Positions 24,530 to 35,066 of a DNA stretch of 64,000 nucleotides are shown in pieces. Numbering within the stretch: position 1 is the first letter of the stretch; each line of letters opens with the position of its first letter. The stretch is taken from contig JAQPZY010001670.1 in NCBI GenBank assembly GCA_029931535.1, positions 2,418,001-2,482,000 on the forward strand, given 5' to 3'. This DNA is from Margaritifera margaritifera (lineage: Eukaryota > Mollusca > Bivalvia > Unionida > Margaritiferidae). The notes beneath the pieces are model-generated. The model saw only the letters and a list, made by a program, of their open reading frames with translations. It made no database searches and had not been told where the DNA came from. Both the position numbers and the translations under genes were made by a program.

Positions 24530-26400
24530 CAGTCTGTGGGAGAGTGTGGCCACAAGAAGGGTTCTTGGGACACTCACCTAGACTGCCTCACATGTTCAAA
24601 GTGCACATGTAAGACTTGTTGTACTTTTTGCACAATATGGACTAATGAAGTCTGGAATCTGGCCAATTCCAGATGTACGTATAGAGGGCGGACGAAACAT
24701 AAAACAATCCCTCTCATTGTCTGAATTTTCAGGTTTTCTCTTACAGAGTCCCCAGAATCCTGCTATAAGAAGACTAGTTCCCAGGAGCCTATAGGACCAG
24801 TCTCTTTGGAGACAGGTAAGGTCCCTCCTATAGGAGGGAATGAACGTTAAAGGAGTAGATCGCCTCCCCCCAAAAGGGAGAAGTCGAATAACAATCACGT
24901 TCACAGTAGCATGTTGCTGCGTTCTGCGAGGAAGGAAGTACACCACTCATCTCAGGGTAGCTTGTTGCTGCCTTCACCGAGGAAGGAAGTGCACCACTCA
25001 TCCAAGAGTAGCATGTTGCACCCTCCTGAGGGGGAGGAGCTGCTCTGCACCCAACACTTCAGGGGTAGAATGTCGCACCCTCCAAAATGGGAGGAGCAGC
25101 ACTGCACCTTGGTGAGTGATAAAGACAAACTAGGCTCAGACATATCTATGTCACCTGACCAGTGACTAACTGGTGACTGGTCACCAGTCATTGACTGGTT
25201 AGTGGTCAGTTGCAGGTGACCAGTCAGCGGGTCCAGACTAGGGAAGGGGACCGGATTGGTATCTCCCCTTTTCCTATTATCCCAATGAATCTGTACAGGA
25301 TGTGAGGCACTCCACCTCAGAGTATTTGGCCCCTTTGGGCTACTGGAGTAGAGGAGACGCAGCTGTCCATGTCCCGCCATCACCTCCTCATCAGATGGCA
25401 TCCACCAGGTAGGCTGGAGGCATAGCATCATTCAGGAAAGACAACAGTTCTCATTGTCTTCCTGGAACTTCTAGAACACATAGAGCCCTTACTCACAATG
25501 GCAAACAAGTATGGGAAATGGCGCAGAGTGCTCCCATGTCACTTCCACCAAAAGACAAAATGATGCCCAGCCACTATTCTCCCCGGAGAGTTCAAGATGA
25601 TGATGCCTTATCTGTCCTTGTTGACTCCAATGAGTTTGAGGTAGAAACAGCTCATTGGTGCCTCCTATCAGGCCCACCAACTCCTCTCAGTTGGATGATG
25701 AGGAGGAGATATTGTCCGCAGACTTGTGTTCGAAACCACAGCCCAAGAAGATCCTTTCCATTTTGAAAGGATCTCCAGTACTCAACCACAACCAGATCTC
25801 CTGCTTCTTCCTCATTCCGCTATGACTGAGGATATATTTCAGAGATTTTGTGGCCCATTAAACCTTCCCAGTTGGACACATGTTCATCCCAAGAAGGTAA
25901 TTCGACTGGAGCCTGGGTATGCCTTCCTATTAAAACAACTAAAGCTATTGGGCAGAAAGTCTAGCTTCTGGTCACCATAGCTTCCCATACTGACCTGTTC
26001 TCAGCTACTTCATTAGTATGCTGAAGGAGGCTGCTCTGAACCCAGCTGCATTACAGCACATGCTGTAAGCTATGGCCAAGACATCCCGGCATTCACTGGC
26101 TTTATCGGCGGAACTTCTGCACATCCACCATAACATTGCGCTGGACTTCTCAAAAGTCTTACTTAACCACAGTAAAGACCTTCTAGGGCTGCTCAGTTTG
26201 AAGCCAAGTCCCTCTTTGGAGGACTTATCCCTACAGTGGCTTCACAAGATTTGAAGGATCATCAACATGGATCCTTCACACCCACTCCTGAACCATCGCA
26301 ATCAGCCAGGAAGCATACTAATTCGAATCGCCCCAAGGGCCATCTATACTAAATTTTCCCAACAGATGCAGTTACAGTCCAAAGCACAAACTCAATGAGA
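24530..26400 (+). pseudogene. DIRS ORF1 (gag-like) remnant
   Basis: It opens with a cysteine/histidine-rich block: CGHKKGSWDTHLDCLTCSKC, then T-C-K-T-C-C-T-F-C and a W. This resembles the C-x2-H...H-x2-C-x2-C motif at the start of ORF1 in invertebrate DIRS elements. Later, a 55-60 bp repeat (24900-25090) and GGTGACTGGT-rich repeats (25150-25230) interrupt the frame. A segment near 25600 encodes DDDALSVLVDSNEFEVE, closely matching DDDALSVLVNSDEFDVE in the third copy (near 52240). That confirms a conserved acidic stretch of the same protein. ORF1 probably binds the RNA or packages it; that role is inferred from family position. Several frame breaks. Confidence 0.6.
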
Positions 26401-26689
26401 CCTCCTCCTTGTCAGTTGGGTTCACAGTGTGGAAATTGCTGAAGAGCCTCTAGGAGGAAGTTCTCTAACCCACTCTCTTTTCCCAAGGAAGGAGGGGGAA
26501 AACAGCCCTAGGAACTTACACCCTCTCCTGCTGTGCATTCCTCTCCCAAACATCCCTGTTGGTGCTTGGCTAAACCTCTTTTCAGAGGCTTGGTCAAGCA
26601 TCATGGACAATGGGTGGGTCATTTCTATTGTGAGCGAGGGTTACTAACTTCAGTTTCAGGAACAACCTCCTGTATCACGGACCCCCATG

Positions 26690-27225
26690 TCCTTTCACCA
26701 GTCAAATCTGGTGAAATTAAGGGAAGAGGTGCACACCCTTTTGCAGAAAGGGGTAATCGAGAGGGCCCTGAACAATCAGTTTCGCGCATTCTACTCCTGA
26801 ATCTTCCTGGTCACCAAGAAAAGCAGGAAATTTTGTATCATAATCAATCTCACACTGTTAAACCGGTTTCTTCTAGAGGAACATTGCAAGATGGAGACCA
26901 ATTTGTCAATCTCGAAAGCAACATGTTTGTCAGATTGGGCGGTCTCCATCGACCTTCAGGATGCGTATTTGCACAACCCGATATTTCCTCCACATCGAAA
27001 ATACCTCCTGTTTTCCTTGGACCAGGAAGTTTTTCAGTTCTCGGTTCTGCCATTCAGAATCGCTTCTGCAGCTAGAGTATTCACCCAAGTTATGGGAGTA
27101 GAAGCGTCTTACCTCCAATTACTGGGAACCCTGATTCTCCATTACTTCGAAGACTGGCTGATTCACTATGTTCAGGTTCAGTCCCTTCATCAGGACCTGT
27201 TCCATTGTTGGGCCACGTAACTTGG
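26690..27225 (+). pseudogene. DIRS reverse transcriptase remnant
   Basis: Reading across the frame from about 26695 gives KLREEVHTLLQKGVIERALN, RAFYS, one stop, then IFLVTKKSRKF, LNRF and KMETNLS. It continues WAVSIDLQDAYLHNPIFPPH, RKYL, QFSVLPFRIASAARVFTQV and finally HYFEDWLIHY. These are the RT blocks in correct order. The catalytic aspartate in S-I-D-L-Q-D-A-Y is intact. The normal Y-L-D-D-W-L box is changed to Y-F-E-D-W-L, so one catalytic Asp has become Glu. Together with the stop at about 26793 this makes the enzyme inactive. Confidence 0.8.
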
Positions 27226-27229
27226 TTAT

Positions 27230-28220
27230 TCAATCTCGGGACTTCGTTTACATAGGAATGAACTTCCTCGTGAACCAGAACGTAGTCCGGGTCCCATAGG
27301 ATTGCATAGATCGAATCCTGGGACTTATAGATGTGCTACAACTAAAAACATCATTGTCTGATTGCCTTTACCTATCCCTGTTTGGAACCTTGAATGCCGC
27401 TGTGGATCTGGTTCCCTCAGGAGATCTTGATATGCACCCTCTACAGTTTCTCCTTCTCGCAAGATAGAAACCGCAAAGAGATTCTCAATCAGCTCTGATT
27501 CCTCTAGGACCAGATTTTCATCACCAATTGCACTGGTGGATGAATAGGGACAGGCTCCTGACTGGGATCCCCATGCATGCACCCAATTGCCCACTCCTAT
27601 CTGTTCGATGACATGTCAGGTTCCAGTTGGGGTGCTTATTAGGGCCAGAGGGCATCATTCTCCAGGGTCATTGGACTCGTGACAAATCGTCCCTCCACAT
27701 CAACGATCTGGAAATGACAGCTGTATTTCTAGCTTTGCAAGGGTGCATCAATAGAGTAAGGGGCCGATGTGTCAGGCTCTCCACTGACAACATCAGCCGT
27801 AGCATATCTCCGACATGAAGGAGGGTCACATGCCCCTTCTCTTTGCATGGAGGTTTGGAACCTCCTTTGCTGGGTGCCTCAAAAGGGATTACTCTCTGAG
27901 CCAGCCACATTCCTCGAAAAATGTGCCACATTCCGGAAAAGAATAACTTTTAGTGGACAGTCTGTCCAGGTTGGGCAAAACAATCCTCATGGAATGGTCT
28001 CTTCATCGCTCTGTAACAGAGTCCCATTTCTCACTATGGGGAAAGCCTCTGGTGGACTTTTTTGCAACCAGGCTCAACAACAGACTTCCCTTTTACATTT
28101 CCCGAGTCCCGGACGAGAGAGCAATTGCAGTGGATGCATTCAGCTTCCTGTGGGATCATCTGTTCAAATATGCCTTCCCACCATTCCTTCTGCTACCCCA
28201 AGTTCTGTAAAAGTCAGAAC
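27230..28220 (+). pseudogene. DIRS RNase H / connection region remnant
   Basis: After the RT, frames read HINDLEMTAVFLALQGCINR, RLSTDN and (after a shift) YLRHEGGSHAPSLCMEVWNL. These match the RNase H segment of DIRS elements: H-I-N-x-L-E-L-x-A-V-x-L-A-L, then L-S-T-D-N, then H-x-G-G-T-x-S. Next comes SLWGKPLVDFFATRLNNRLP and then VPDERAIAVDAFSFLWD, the conserved W-G-x-P-x-V-D-L-F-A-T and D-A-x-S-x-x-W blocks. At least three frame changes. Confidence 0.75.
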
Positions 28221-28399
28221 TTCCACTGCCCATGTAATTTTTATAGTCCCAATATGGCACCATGATTGTGGTTCAACGATCTTCTAGACCTGTTGATAGA
28301 TCAATCTGAGACTCTACTTCACAGGAGGTATCTTTTGTCACAACACAGGGGCTCCCTCCTACACAACAGCCCACACATTCTCCACCTTCACACCTGGCT

Positions 28400-29390
28400 C
28401 ATCTCAAGTGAATATATCTGCCAGGTCAAGTTTTCAGGCTGGGTTGTCAGTTGGATCATTCAGGACAGAAGAGCTTCCACACCCAAGATCTATGATACCA
28501 GTTAGAGAATCTTCTGTCATTGGTGCAGTATTGACTATCGAAAGCTATAAAGCTATTTCCAACAGACTTAAATTCTCTCAGGGCACGGCAATTGGTTCAG
28601 ATTCACACCTTGCTGATCTCATTAAGAATTTTGAGTTGCAGAGATCTGTCTTCCAATTCCAACTCTCTTACTCCCAGATGGAATGTATCTTGTGTTTTAT
28701 GCTCTTTAACCAAAACCCCCTATGAACCATTGAGTGAGGCTTCCTTCAGGACCTCACACTCAAGACTGTGTTTTTACTTGCTTGGCATCTGTGAGAACAC
28801 GTAGCGAGATTCATGCATTGTCTGTCAAAGCTGGCTGTCTCTGGTTTAATGGGAATTTCAAATCCATTTTCTCTTTTTTGTGAACTGGGATTTTTGGCAA
28901 AAAATCAGTTACCTTTTGTAGCTCCACCACCTATAGGGATCCCCAGTCTCAGTCGAATCTCTGCTGGAGATGATCAAGATAGGCTTTTATGCACAGTTAG
29001 GGCACTACATTTCTATCTTAATGCCTCCAAAGGGAAAAGGAAGCGTAGGAAATATCTTTTCCTCCCCTTAAGGGCTCCATTGATATTTCAGCTTCCACTA
29101 TCTCAAGGTGGATTGTCACCACAATCAAAAGAGCTTATCAGCCCCTTACCCATAGAGACCTTTCATTTATGAAGCTAAAAGCCCATAAGATTCGAGCTGT
29201 CGCTGCCTCATGTGCCTATCTGATTCATTCTTTCTTGGAGGACATCATGAAGGCAGCATTTTGGCGATCACATGCTCCCTTCTCCTCCTTCCACCTCGGC
29301 TCATTAGCACAGCAAAGCGCAGGGATTTTTTCTCAGGGATCCATAGTTGCGGCACAACATGTGGCCCAGAGGGACACCAACATTCTATAA
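28400..29390 (+). pseudogene. DIRS tyrosine recombinase remnant
   Basis: N-terminal core-binding part: the frame at 28592 reads SLRILSCRDLSSNSNSLTPR, W, then ALTKxPxEPL-like CSLTKTPYEPLSEASF. Catalytic part: DRLLCTVRALHFYLNASKG near 28970, then KLKAHKIRAVAASCAYLIHS near 29170 and MKAAFWRSHAPFSSFHL. These match the D-x-x-L-C-P-V-R-A-L, H-E-I-R-A-L-A-A-S and A-A-F-W-R-S...F-Y-L blocks. The H-x-x-R pair of the catalytic site is kept. The tyrosine expected in the last block is His here. The region around the first catalytic arginine (28790-28815) is disrupted by a stop. Inactive. Confidence 0.75.
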
Positions 29391-29483
29391 AGTGGATCTC
29401 TCCCTCAGTGGTGAGTACTTTCCATTTTTCTCTGTTTTTAATCGGCTTGACACATCAGCCTACCCACCTAACTGACAAATTCA

Positions 29484-29556
29484 GCTGCAGACTAGTGATG
29501 GGTAAGATATTGTTGCTATTAAAATGTAGTTTTGTGGGGGGTAAAAGTAATTTTAA
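29484..29556 (+). other. DIRS internal complementary region (ICR)
   Basis: 29484-29516 pairs with the complement of 23705-23737 at about 30 of 33 positions (core TAGTGATGGGTAAGATATTG). The pairing continues more weakly to 23691. 29529-29554 pairs with the right terminus 29807-29836 (GTTTTGTGGGG..TAAAAGTAATTTT-type match with small gaps). The two halves lie in the order expected if the ICR templates the junction of the joined element ends, as proposed for DIRS-1. Confidence 0.75.
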
Positions 29557-29644
29557 TGATGCAATACATTCCCCATCACTTTTGCCGAATGCCCTCCTCG
29601 CATCCCGCACTGATGTCCTGGCATAATCATTGTCAGGGAAAATG

Positions 29645-29797
29645 ATGTCTGTTCTGTGCATGAGCATGCAAGGTGGGGGAGTAGACTGTGTCTTATTGAC
29701 AATTCTCCACTCTGTCGGAGCATGTATTCACTTCGAACTTACGAAGTGTTTCAACAAGAAAAAGTAAAAATTCCACACTAATAACGGGTAAGTACCG
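29645..29797 (-). repeat. DIRS right inverted terminal repeat
   Basis: Inverted partner of 23738-23865; blocks GCATGAGCATGC, ACTGTGTCTTATTG and ATGTATTCAC are shared on the opposite strand. Confidence 0.75.
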
Positions 29798-29843
29798 TAT
29801 ATATATAAAATTAGTTTTATCCCCTGCCCAAAAAACCCGGACA

Positions 29844-29931
29844 CATTTGTAATTCTTTAATATTTTAAAGCAAGTTTGGCTAAATAGAGTTTGATAGTTG
29901 CTTGTATTGCCATACTAAAGTAGCTGGAACA
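29844..29931 (+). repeat. Direct repeat flanking the DIRS element, right copy
   Basis: Direct partner of 23581-23675, starting about 7 bp after the right terminus. It carries a ~9-bp length difference in the middle. Confidence 0.75.
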
Positions 29932-30159
29932 GTTTTTGTTTATATATTACCACATATATTAAGCATTCATTTAAAGCATTTCAAATATTCAGTGCCATTA
30001 CTCACAGATTATTTTAAATGTATACTTTGTATTTTTAATAGCTTTTAATAATAAAAAAAAATTTAGTTGAATGTGCTTTCTCACTGAAACTTTTAAAATT
30101 TGATTACTGTGAGCAAAGAAACCCTTGACGTTTGATAAAAATCCTGAGAAATGTGGTCA

Positions 30160-30247
30160 TTCAAAGCTGATTAAATGGTGGGACTTGAACCTGCAACCTT
30201 CTGGTCACATGCTGTATGCCTTGGCAACTTAGCCATGACAGTTCCCT
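30160..30247 (-). repeat. tRNA-derived SINE head
   Basis: On the minus strand, a box-A-like TGGCTAAGTTGCC is followed by a very good box B (GGTTCAAGTCC) about 40 bases on. The acceptor stem does not close, so it is read as a SINE head and not a tRNA gene. Confidence 0.45.
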
Positions 30248-30820
30248 TGGATGCATATCTGAATGGTTTTCAAGTTGTGAATCCAGGGCAGGGCCCCAGT
30301 GGGTAAGGACAGACACAGGAACCCATGCTGACTGCACATATTAACTCCCCTTGTTATCCCAGGTTGGCATATGTATTTTAAAAGTGGGCTATGAACAGTT
30401 TCTAAGTTATGAATTAGGGCCATGTCCCTAGGGGCTGGGAAAAAATTCAAGGGATAATGCTGATTGTATAAATGAGTTGTCCTTTTTATGACAAAAAATG
30501 GATCCTGTATAGGTCTAGGAAATAAGACAAATCACACCAACATTCATAGACATTATAGCAACTATGCACTCAAGCTTATCTCTTGCCTCTACAGTTTCAA
30601 TACAAGCATGAAATGTCAACTACATGGGTGAGCAATATCAGGACCACTGGGACCTTTTTTTTGTACTAATTCTTGCACTATTCCTATTGATTGTCAGTTA
30701 TGGCACTTTCAGCAGGGATATAGAAGATTCTTAATTATGTTTTTGGCCATAAGGTCCACAGTTATGATTACAGTGATGAGGTCTGTCACAGCTGAGACAA
30801 TGATCTTTATTCTTTTCCAG

Positions 30821-31058
30821 GTAAAGTCAAAAATAATTACCAGATTGATGTACAGATGCAGTATCGATTCAGACAAGTACAGTGTTTTGAATTCTATCTG
30901 TCCTCACTTAGGAACAGTATATTGCAGACATTTAATGACATGACAGTCAGTGGTACCTTCCCTCACCTCTGTAATAGCTCTACCTGTCCAAATGTTGAGG
31001 TGTCTGGAAACTGTATAGATGGAAATGCTGTCATGGCTATAAGAATTTATTTGAATTC
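30821..31058 (+). CDS. Polydom-like gene, exon 5: first part of six-cysteine module
   Basis: The acceptor is TATTCTTTTCCAG and the donor a consensus GTAAGT. It enters in phase 1 and leaves in phase 2. It encodes about 79 residues: KNNYQIDVQMQYRFRQVQCF, EFYLSSLRNSILQTFNDM, then HLCNSSTCPNVEVSGNC and AVMAIRIYLNS. The pattern is an amphipathic helix with a leading cysteine, then three closely spaced cysteines, then a beta strand. I do not recognise a named domain. With exons 6 and 7 it forms one unit bounded by phase 1 introns. Position between sushi and ephrin-receptor-like modules corresponds to the unnamed stretch I recall in SVEP1. A sequon (NSS) is present. Confidence 0.82.
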
Positions 31059-31956
31059 GTAAGTAGTTCCGTTTTTCATGTTGTATTTTTTCTTGTTTTC
31101 TGTCCTGGTATGTTTAGACTGCAGAGCTTCAGTTTGAGTTAGTGACTGGATTTAGATCTCATTATGGCTATGCATTATTTTACTCACAATAATCTGCATA
31201 ATTTATCGACTGGAAATTTATCTAGATTCATAAAAATATTAGAACACACTCATTCCTAACATGCACACTTATCTTTAAGATTTAACAATTTTTGAAAGAC
31301 TTTGTGGACTGAAACCAAATTTGGTATGAGGCTTGACATTGCAAACACCTAGGTCAAATCTGATTTTCATCATTTTCCAGCAAAAGTTTAGGGAATTTTG
31401 GCCTTAGTTTGACATAGAACTTTGCTCTTTAGTTCCATTCCATAACTTTTAAAGGACTTCTGGGATTGAAACTATATTTGGTATGAGCCTTTACATTAAG
31501 AACACCTACCGCTAGGTCATGCTTAGGTCATGATGACCTTAGGTCATGCTTTATTTTCACAATTCTAGCTCATGCTTTATTTTCACAATTTTCCAGCAAA
31601 AGTTTACTGATTTTGGCTTCTGTTGGACTTGGAACTGTGCCCTTTAATTGCATCATATTGACAGTGGCATCCATATTGTATAGATATATTTATAGTTTAC
31701 CATTATCTCTTGTTCTGTTTTCTTTGTAAAGAATTGCAACATCTTTACCTTTATTCTGTATGAGAATATGTTCATGTTTTTTGGAAGTGTTCATCTTCCT
31801 TAAGATTTAACAGTTTCTTATCTTGATATTTTAGATCTTAACCACTAATTGGCACTATATATCCAGGATTATCCTGATTTGCTGTCAAACCCTATACATT
31901 CATGCATTTGTTTTTGCATAGCAATTACAAACAGAAAAAAAAATTCTTCATTACAG
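31059..31956 (+). other. Intron 5 (phase 2)
   Basis: Holds a short imperfect repeat at about 31300-31640 (TTTCCAGCAAAAGTTTA and TTATTTTCACAATT recur). Otherwise nothing recognised. Confidence 0.7.
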
Positions 31957-32044
31957 AGATAGTTTACAATCTGGCATGGTGAACTACACATTGACTGAAG
32001 CCACTAGGATTATAATACTCGTGGAAAGGAAATTTGTTTTTGGT
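31957..32044 (+). CDS. Polydom-like gene, exon 6: middle of six-cysteine module
   Basis: The acceptor is ATTCTTCATTACAG and the donor GGT/GTAAGT. It enters in phase 2, completing the serine begun in exon 5, and leaves in phase 0. It encodes DSLQSGMVNYTLTEATRIII and LVERKFVFG, mainly predicted beta strand with a sequon (NYT). Short, but frame continuity and consensus splice sites on both sides support it. Confidence 0.75.
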
Positions 32045-32599
32045 GTAAGTTACATTTTATTTCATAATTTCTCTTTTTCTCAACCCTCTCATTCTTGCCT
32101 ACCCTTTCTGCATGGGAGAACAACAAACACTTGATCTTTCTTTTCTTTTCTTTTATTTATTTATTTCTGAATACAGTGGAATTGTTTGTTGACATATATT
32201 TCTTGGCCGCTTACTCTTGCATTTGGCTTTTAGGCAGATGTCAGCCAGGTGAGCTTGGGCTTATTGTTGTGTTACTCTGCCATCAATATTCTTGGGATGG
32301 AGGAATGGACAGACAGGACCAAATCAAAGTTTCCTGTGCAAGCAGTGAGGTCATAAAAAGAGTAATTTGTCAAAACTGTAAATGGGAAGACATAGGTCAT
32401 GGATTTTTTTAGGGATTCTTAGGGTCTGAAAATAGGCCCCATTCCCAATGTAAATGGGCCCCTAACCAAATGTAAAATAGTTAAAAATCATGCAGAATTC
32501 CCCAATTTCAGAAATTTATTTCTCAGTTGTAAGCCTAATTTATAAATTTTTTCCCCCCAAAATAGTGCATCCAGGTCCAGAATTCAATCACCCAAGAAA

Positions 32600-32985
32600 A
32601 ATTAAAATAGTTATAATGTTACAGTCCTGTGTTAAAGCTATTCTGTTAGTGATGGTACCTATGTTGGCATCATCATTGCTGTCAGTGATATAATGTCCTG
32701 TGTTAATGCTTTTCCAGTAGTGACAGTGTCATTGTTGGCAGCATCATCGTAATCAATGATGTTAGGTCCTGCAGTAAAGTTTTTGAATGTCATATATCTA
32801 CTGTATTCAACTAAAACTTTGGTGCCTATGTTGACAGCATCATTGTTGTCAATGATGTTAAGGTCCTGTGTTAATGCTTTTCCAGTAGTGAGAGTGTCAT
32901 TGCTGGCAGTAACATTGTAGTCAATGATGTTAGGCCCTGCAGTAAAGTTTTTGAATGCCGTATTCAGCTGAAACTTTGGTACTTT
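32600..32985. repeat. Tandem repeat, ~176-bp unit, about two copies
   Basis: GTCCTGTGTTAATGCTTTTC followed by CAGTAGTGA starts near 32694 and again near 32870. Flanking GGCAGCATCAT and TGTTAGG(T/C)CCTGCAGTAAAG blocks are also repeated. Confidence 0.8.
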
Positions 32986-33987
32986 GGTACAGTATAAATA
33001 TATCCATAAAGTTTCTACCTTGACATGCCAAGGCTATAGGTGTCTTGCCTGCATCATCAGTATGCTATTCTGTTATAGACAAAATTCTACAGAAGACTTT
33101 TCCTTAGCTCTGCTGATCATAGACTTAAAGAACTTAATGGAATGGCCTGTTGTCAGTCATATGTCCATCTGTTAGCACAATTTATGACTACTCCTTCTAA
33201 ACAGTTTGAAGGATTGCCATGAAACTTTACACATACATTCATCCAAAGGTCTAGTTGGTCCTAGATGAAAATAGTACCACTTAGAAATTGAATATGGCTG
33301 CCACAATAGCCATCTTGAAAATTTTGTTAATGCTACTACTGAATGGATGGTCATATCAATATGAGGCTTTCACTGAAAGGCTTCTTATGATGTCTTGTCG
33401 GTATAAAATGAAAATGGTGCTGATCTGACTTTCACCATGGTGGCCATCTTGAAAATCCTGTTATTGCTGCTTCTTCTGGATGGATGGTCATATTGACATG
33501 GAGTTTTCACAAGAAAACTTATGATGATGTCATGTTGGTCCTAAGTGAAAATGGTGCTGATCTGAAGTCAAATATAGCCACCATGGCAGCCATCTTGAAA
33601 ATCCTGTTATTGCTGCTTCTTCTGGATGGATGGTCATATTGACATGGAGTTTTCACAAGAAAACTTATGATGATGTCATGTTGGTCCTAAGTGAAAATGG
33701 TGCTGATCTGAAGTCAAATATAGCCACCATGGCAGCCATCTTGAAAATCCTGTTATTGCTGCTTCTTCTGGATGGATGGTCATATTGACATGGAGTTTTC
33801 ACAAGAAAACTTATGATGATGTCATGTTGGTCCTAAGTGAAAATGGTGCTGATCTGAAGTCAAATATAGCCACCATGGCAGCCATCTTGAAAATCTTGTC
33901 ATCTCTGCTCCTCCTGAAACAGAAAGTCATATCAACATGGGGTTTTCATCAGAAGACATATTATGAAGTCTAGTTAGTCCTAAATGA

Positions 33988-34167
33988 TCTATCATAGCTC
34001 AGCTGGTGTAGCATCAGACTTGTAATCCATGGGTCATGGATTCAATACTAACCCAGTTGCGCTGCCTTAGTGTGTTTTTGGGAAAGGCACTTAGTTACCA
34101 TTTATTCAGCATGATATAGCCAATAATGAGTTAACAGTGCTCTTAAAACCAACAACAACAGAATAGA
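33988..34167 (+). repeat. tRNA-derived SINE inside satellite, TSD CTAAATGA
   Basis: The head resembles a tRNA: ATAGCTCAGCTGG (box A), ACTTGTAATCC in the anticodon position (a TGT, threonine-like loop), and a weakened box B (GGATTCAATACT). The body contains GGAAAGGCACTTAGTTACCA and the tail AAAACCAACAACAACA. CTAAATGA flanks both ends (33980-33987 and 34168-34175). Confidence 0.75.
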
Positions 34168-34875
34168 CTAAATGAAAATTATGCTGATCTGACATCCAAT
34201 ATGGCTACTCCTGAACAATTTGGAGGATTGCCGTGAAACTTTATACATACATTCATCTCAAGGTCCAGTTGGTCCCAGATGAAAATGGTACCGCTTGCAA
34301 ATTGAATATGTCCACCACATTGGCCATCTTGCAAATCTTGCAAATCTTCTTATCATTACTCCAGAACCGATAGTCATATCAGTATGGGGTTTTTACTAAA
34401 AGGCTTCTTATGATATCTTGTTGGTCTGAAATGAAAATGGTCCCAGTCCAACTTCAGTATGGCCACCATGGTGGCTGTCTTGAAAATCTTCTTATCATTA
34501 CTCGTCCTGGAACAAAAAGTCATATCAACAAATGATTTTCACCAGAAGACTTCTTATCATGTCCATTTGGTCCTAAATGAAAATGGTGCCAATCTGATTG
34601 TCAATATGGTCCATATTGTGGCCATCTTGAAATCCTGTTATTGCTGCTTCTTCTGGATGGATGGTCATTTCGACATGGGTTTTTCATTAAAAAAAAACTT
34701 CTTATGATGTCTAATTGGTCCTAAGTAAAAATGGTGCCGATCTGACATCTAATATAGCCACCTTGGCAGCCATCTTGAAAATCTTGTTTTCTTTGCTCCT
34801 CCTGCAACAGAAAGTAATATTAGCATGGGGCTTTCACCAGAAGACTTATTATGAAGGCTAGTTAGTCCTAAATGA

Positions 34876-35066
34876 TCCATCATAGCTCAGTTGGTGGAGC
34901 ATCAGACTTGTAATCCACAAGTCAAGGGTTAGATACCAGCCCTGGCCAGCCTGGATAGGCTGCCTTGGTGTATCCTTGGAAAAGGCACTTAGTTACCATT
35001 TCTTGGGCATGATATAACTAATACTGAGTTAAAAGTGCTGTTAAAACCAACAACATGAAAAAAATG
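34876..35066 (+). repeat. tRNA-derived SINE, second copy in satellite
   Basis: Same SINE as 33988-34167 (ATAGCTCAGTTGGTGGAGCA, ACTTGTAATCC, AAAGGCACTTAGTTACCATT). Flanked by TAAATGA on both sides (34869-34875 and 35067-35073). It sits at the same base of the 146-bp unit as the first copy. Confidence 0.75.

Larger units (their letters stand above)
23690..29837 (+). mobile_element. DIRS-type tyrosine-recombinase retrotransposon (copy 2), ~6.1 kb
   Basis: The hallmarks of the DIRS class are visible. Inverted terminal repeats pair 23738-23865 with 29645-29797 (for example GCATGCTCATGCG versus its complement, and AATAAGACACAGT). An internal complementary region at 29484-29556 is complementary first to the left terminus (23691-23737) and then to the right terminus (29807-29836). 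Between the ends, in order, are an ORF1 region, RT, RNase H and a tyrosine recombinase, each listed separately. All frames carry stops or shifts, so the copy is dead. A related, more damaged copy lies at 51230-55140. No short target-site duplication is seen, as expected for DIRS. Instead, ~90-bp direct repeats flank the element. Confidence 0.85.
21824..30820 (+). other. Intron 4 of the polydom-like gene (9.0 kb)
   Basis: Phase 1. It consists mostly of a DIRS retrotransposon (23690-29837) in the same orientation as the gene, plus a tandem repeat (22190-22600) and a SINE head. Nothing recognised in 22600-23580 or 30250-30800. Confidence 0.8.

Noticed and set aside
24952..25431. 159-residue minus-strand frame.
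   Set aside because: Antisense shadow of the DIRS ORF1 repeat region; the + strand carries the family similarity.
32095..32412. 105-residue frame with hydrophobic start (32095-32412).
   Set aside because: No family signature; it lies just after exon 6 in an intron and contains low-complexity T-rich sequence.
33776..34707. Open frames within the 146-bp satellite that look like short leucine-rich peptides.
   Set aside because: The unit length is not divisible by three and frames shift between units.
33988..35066. tRNA genes with box A and box B at ~33990 and ~34878.
   Set aside because: Acceptor stems do not close, box B is degraded, and a common SINE body and target duplications follow.
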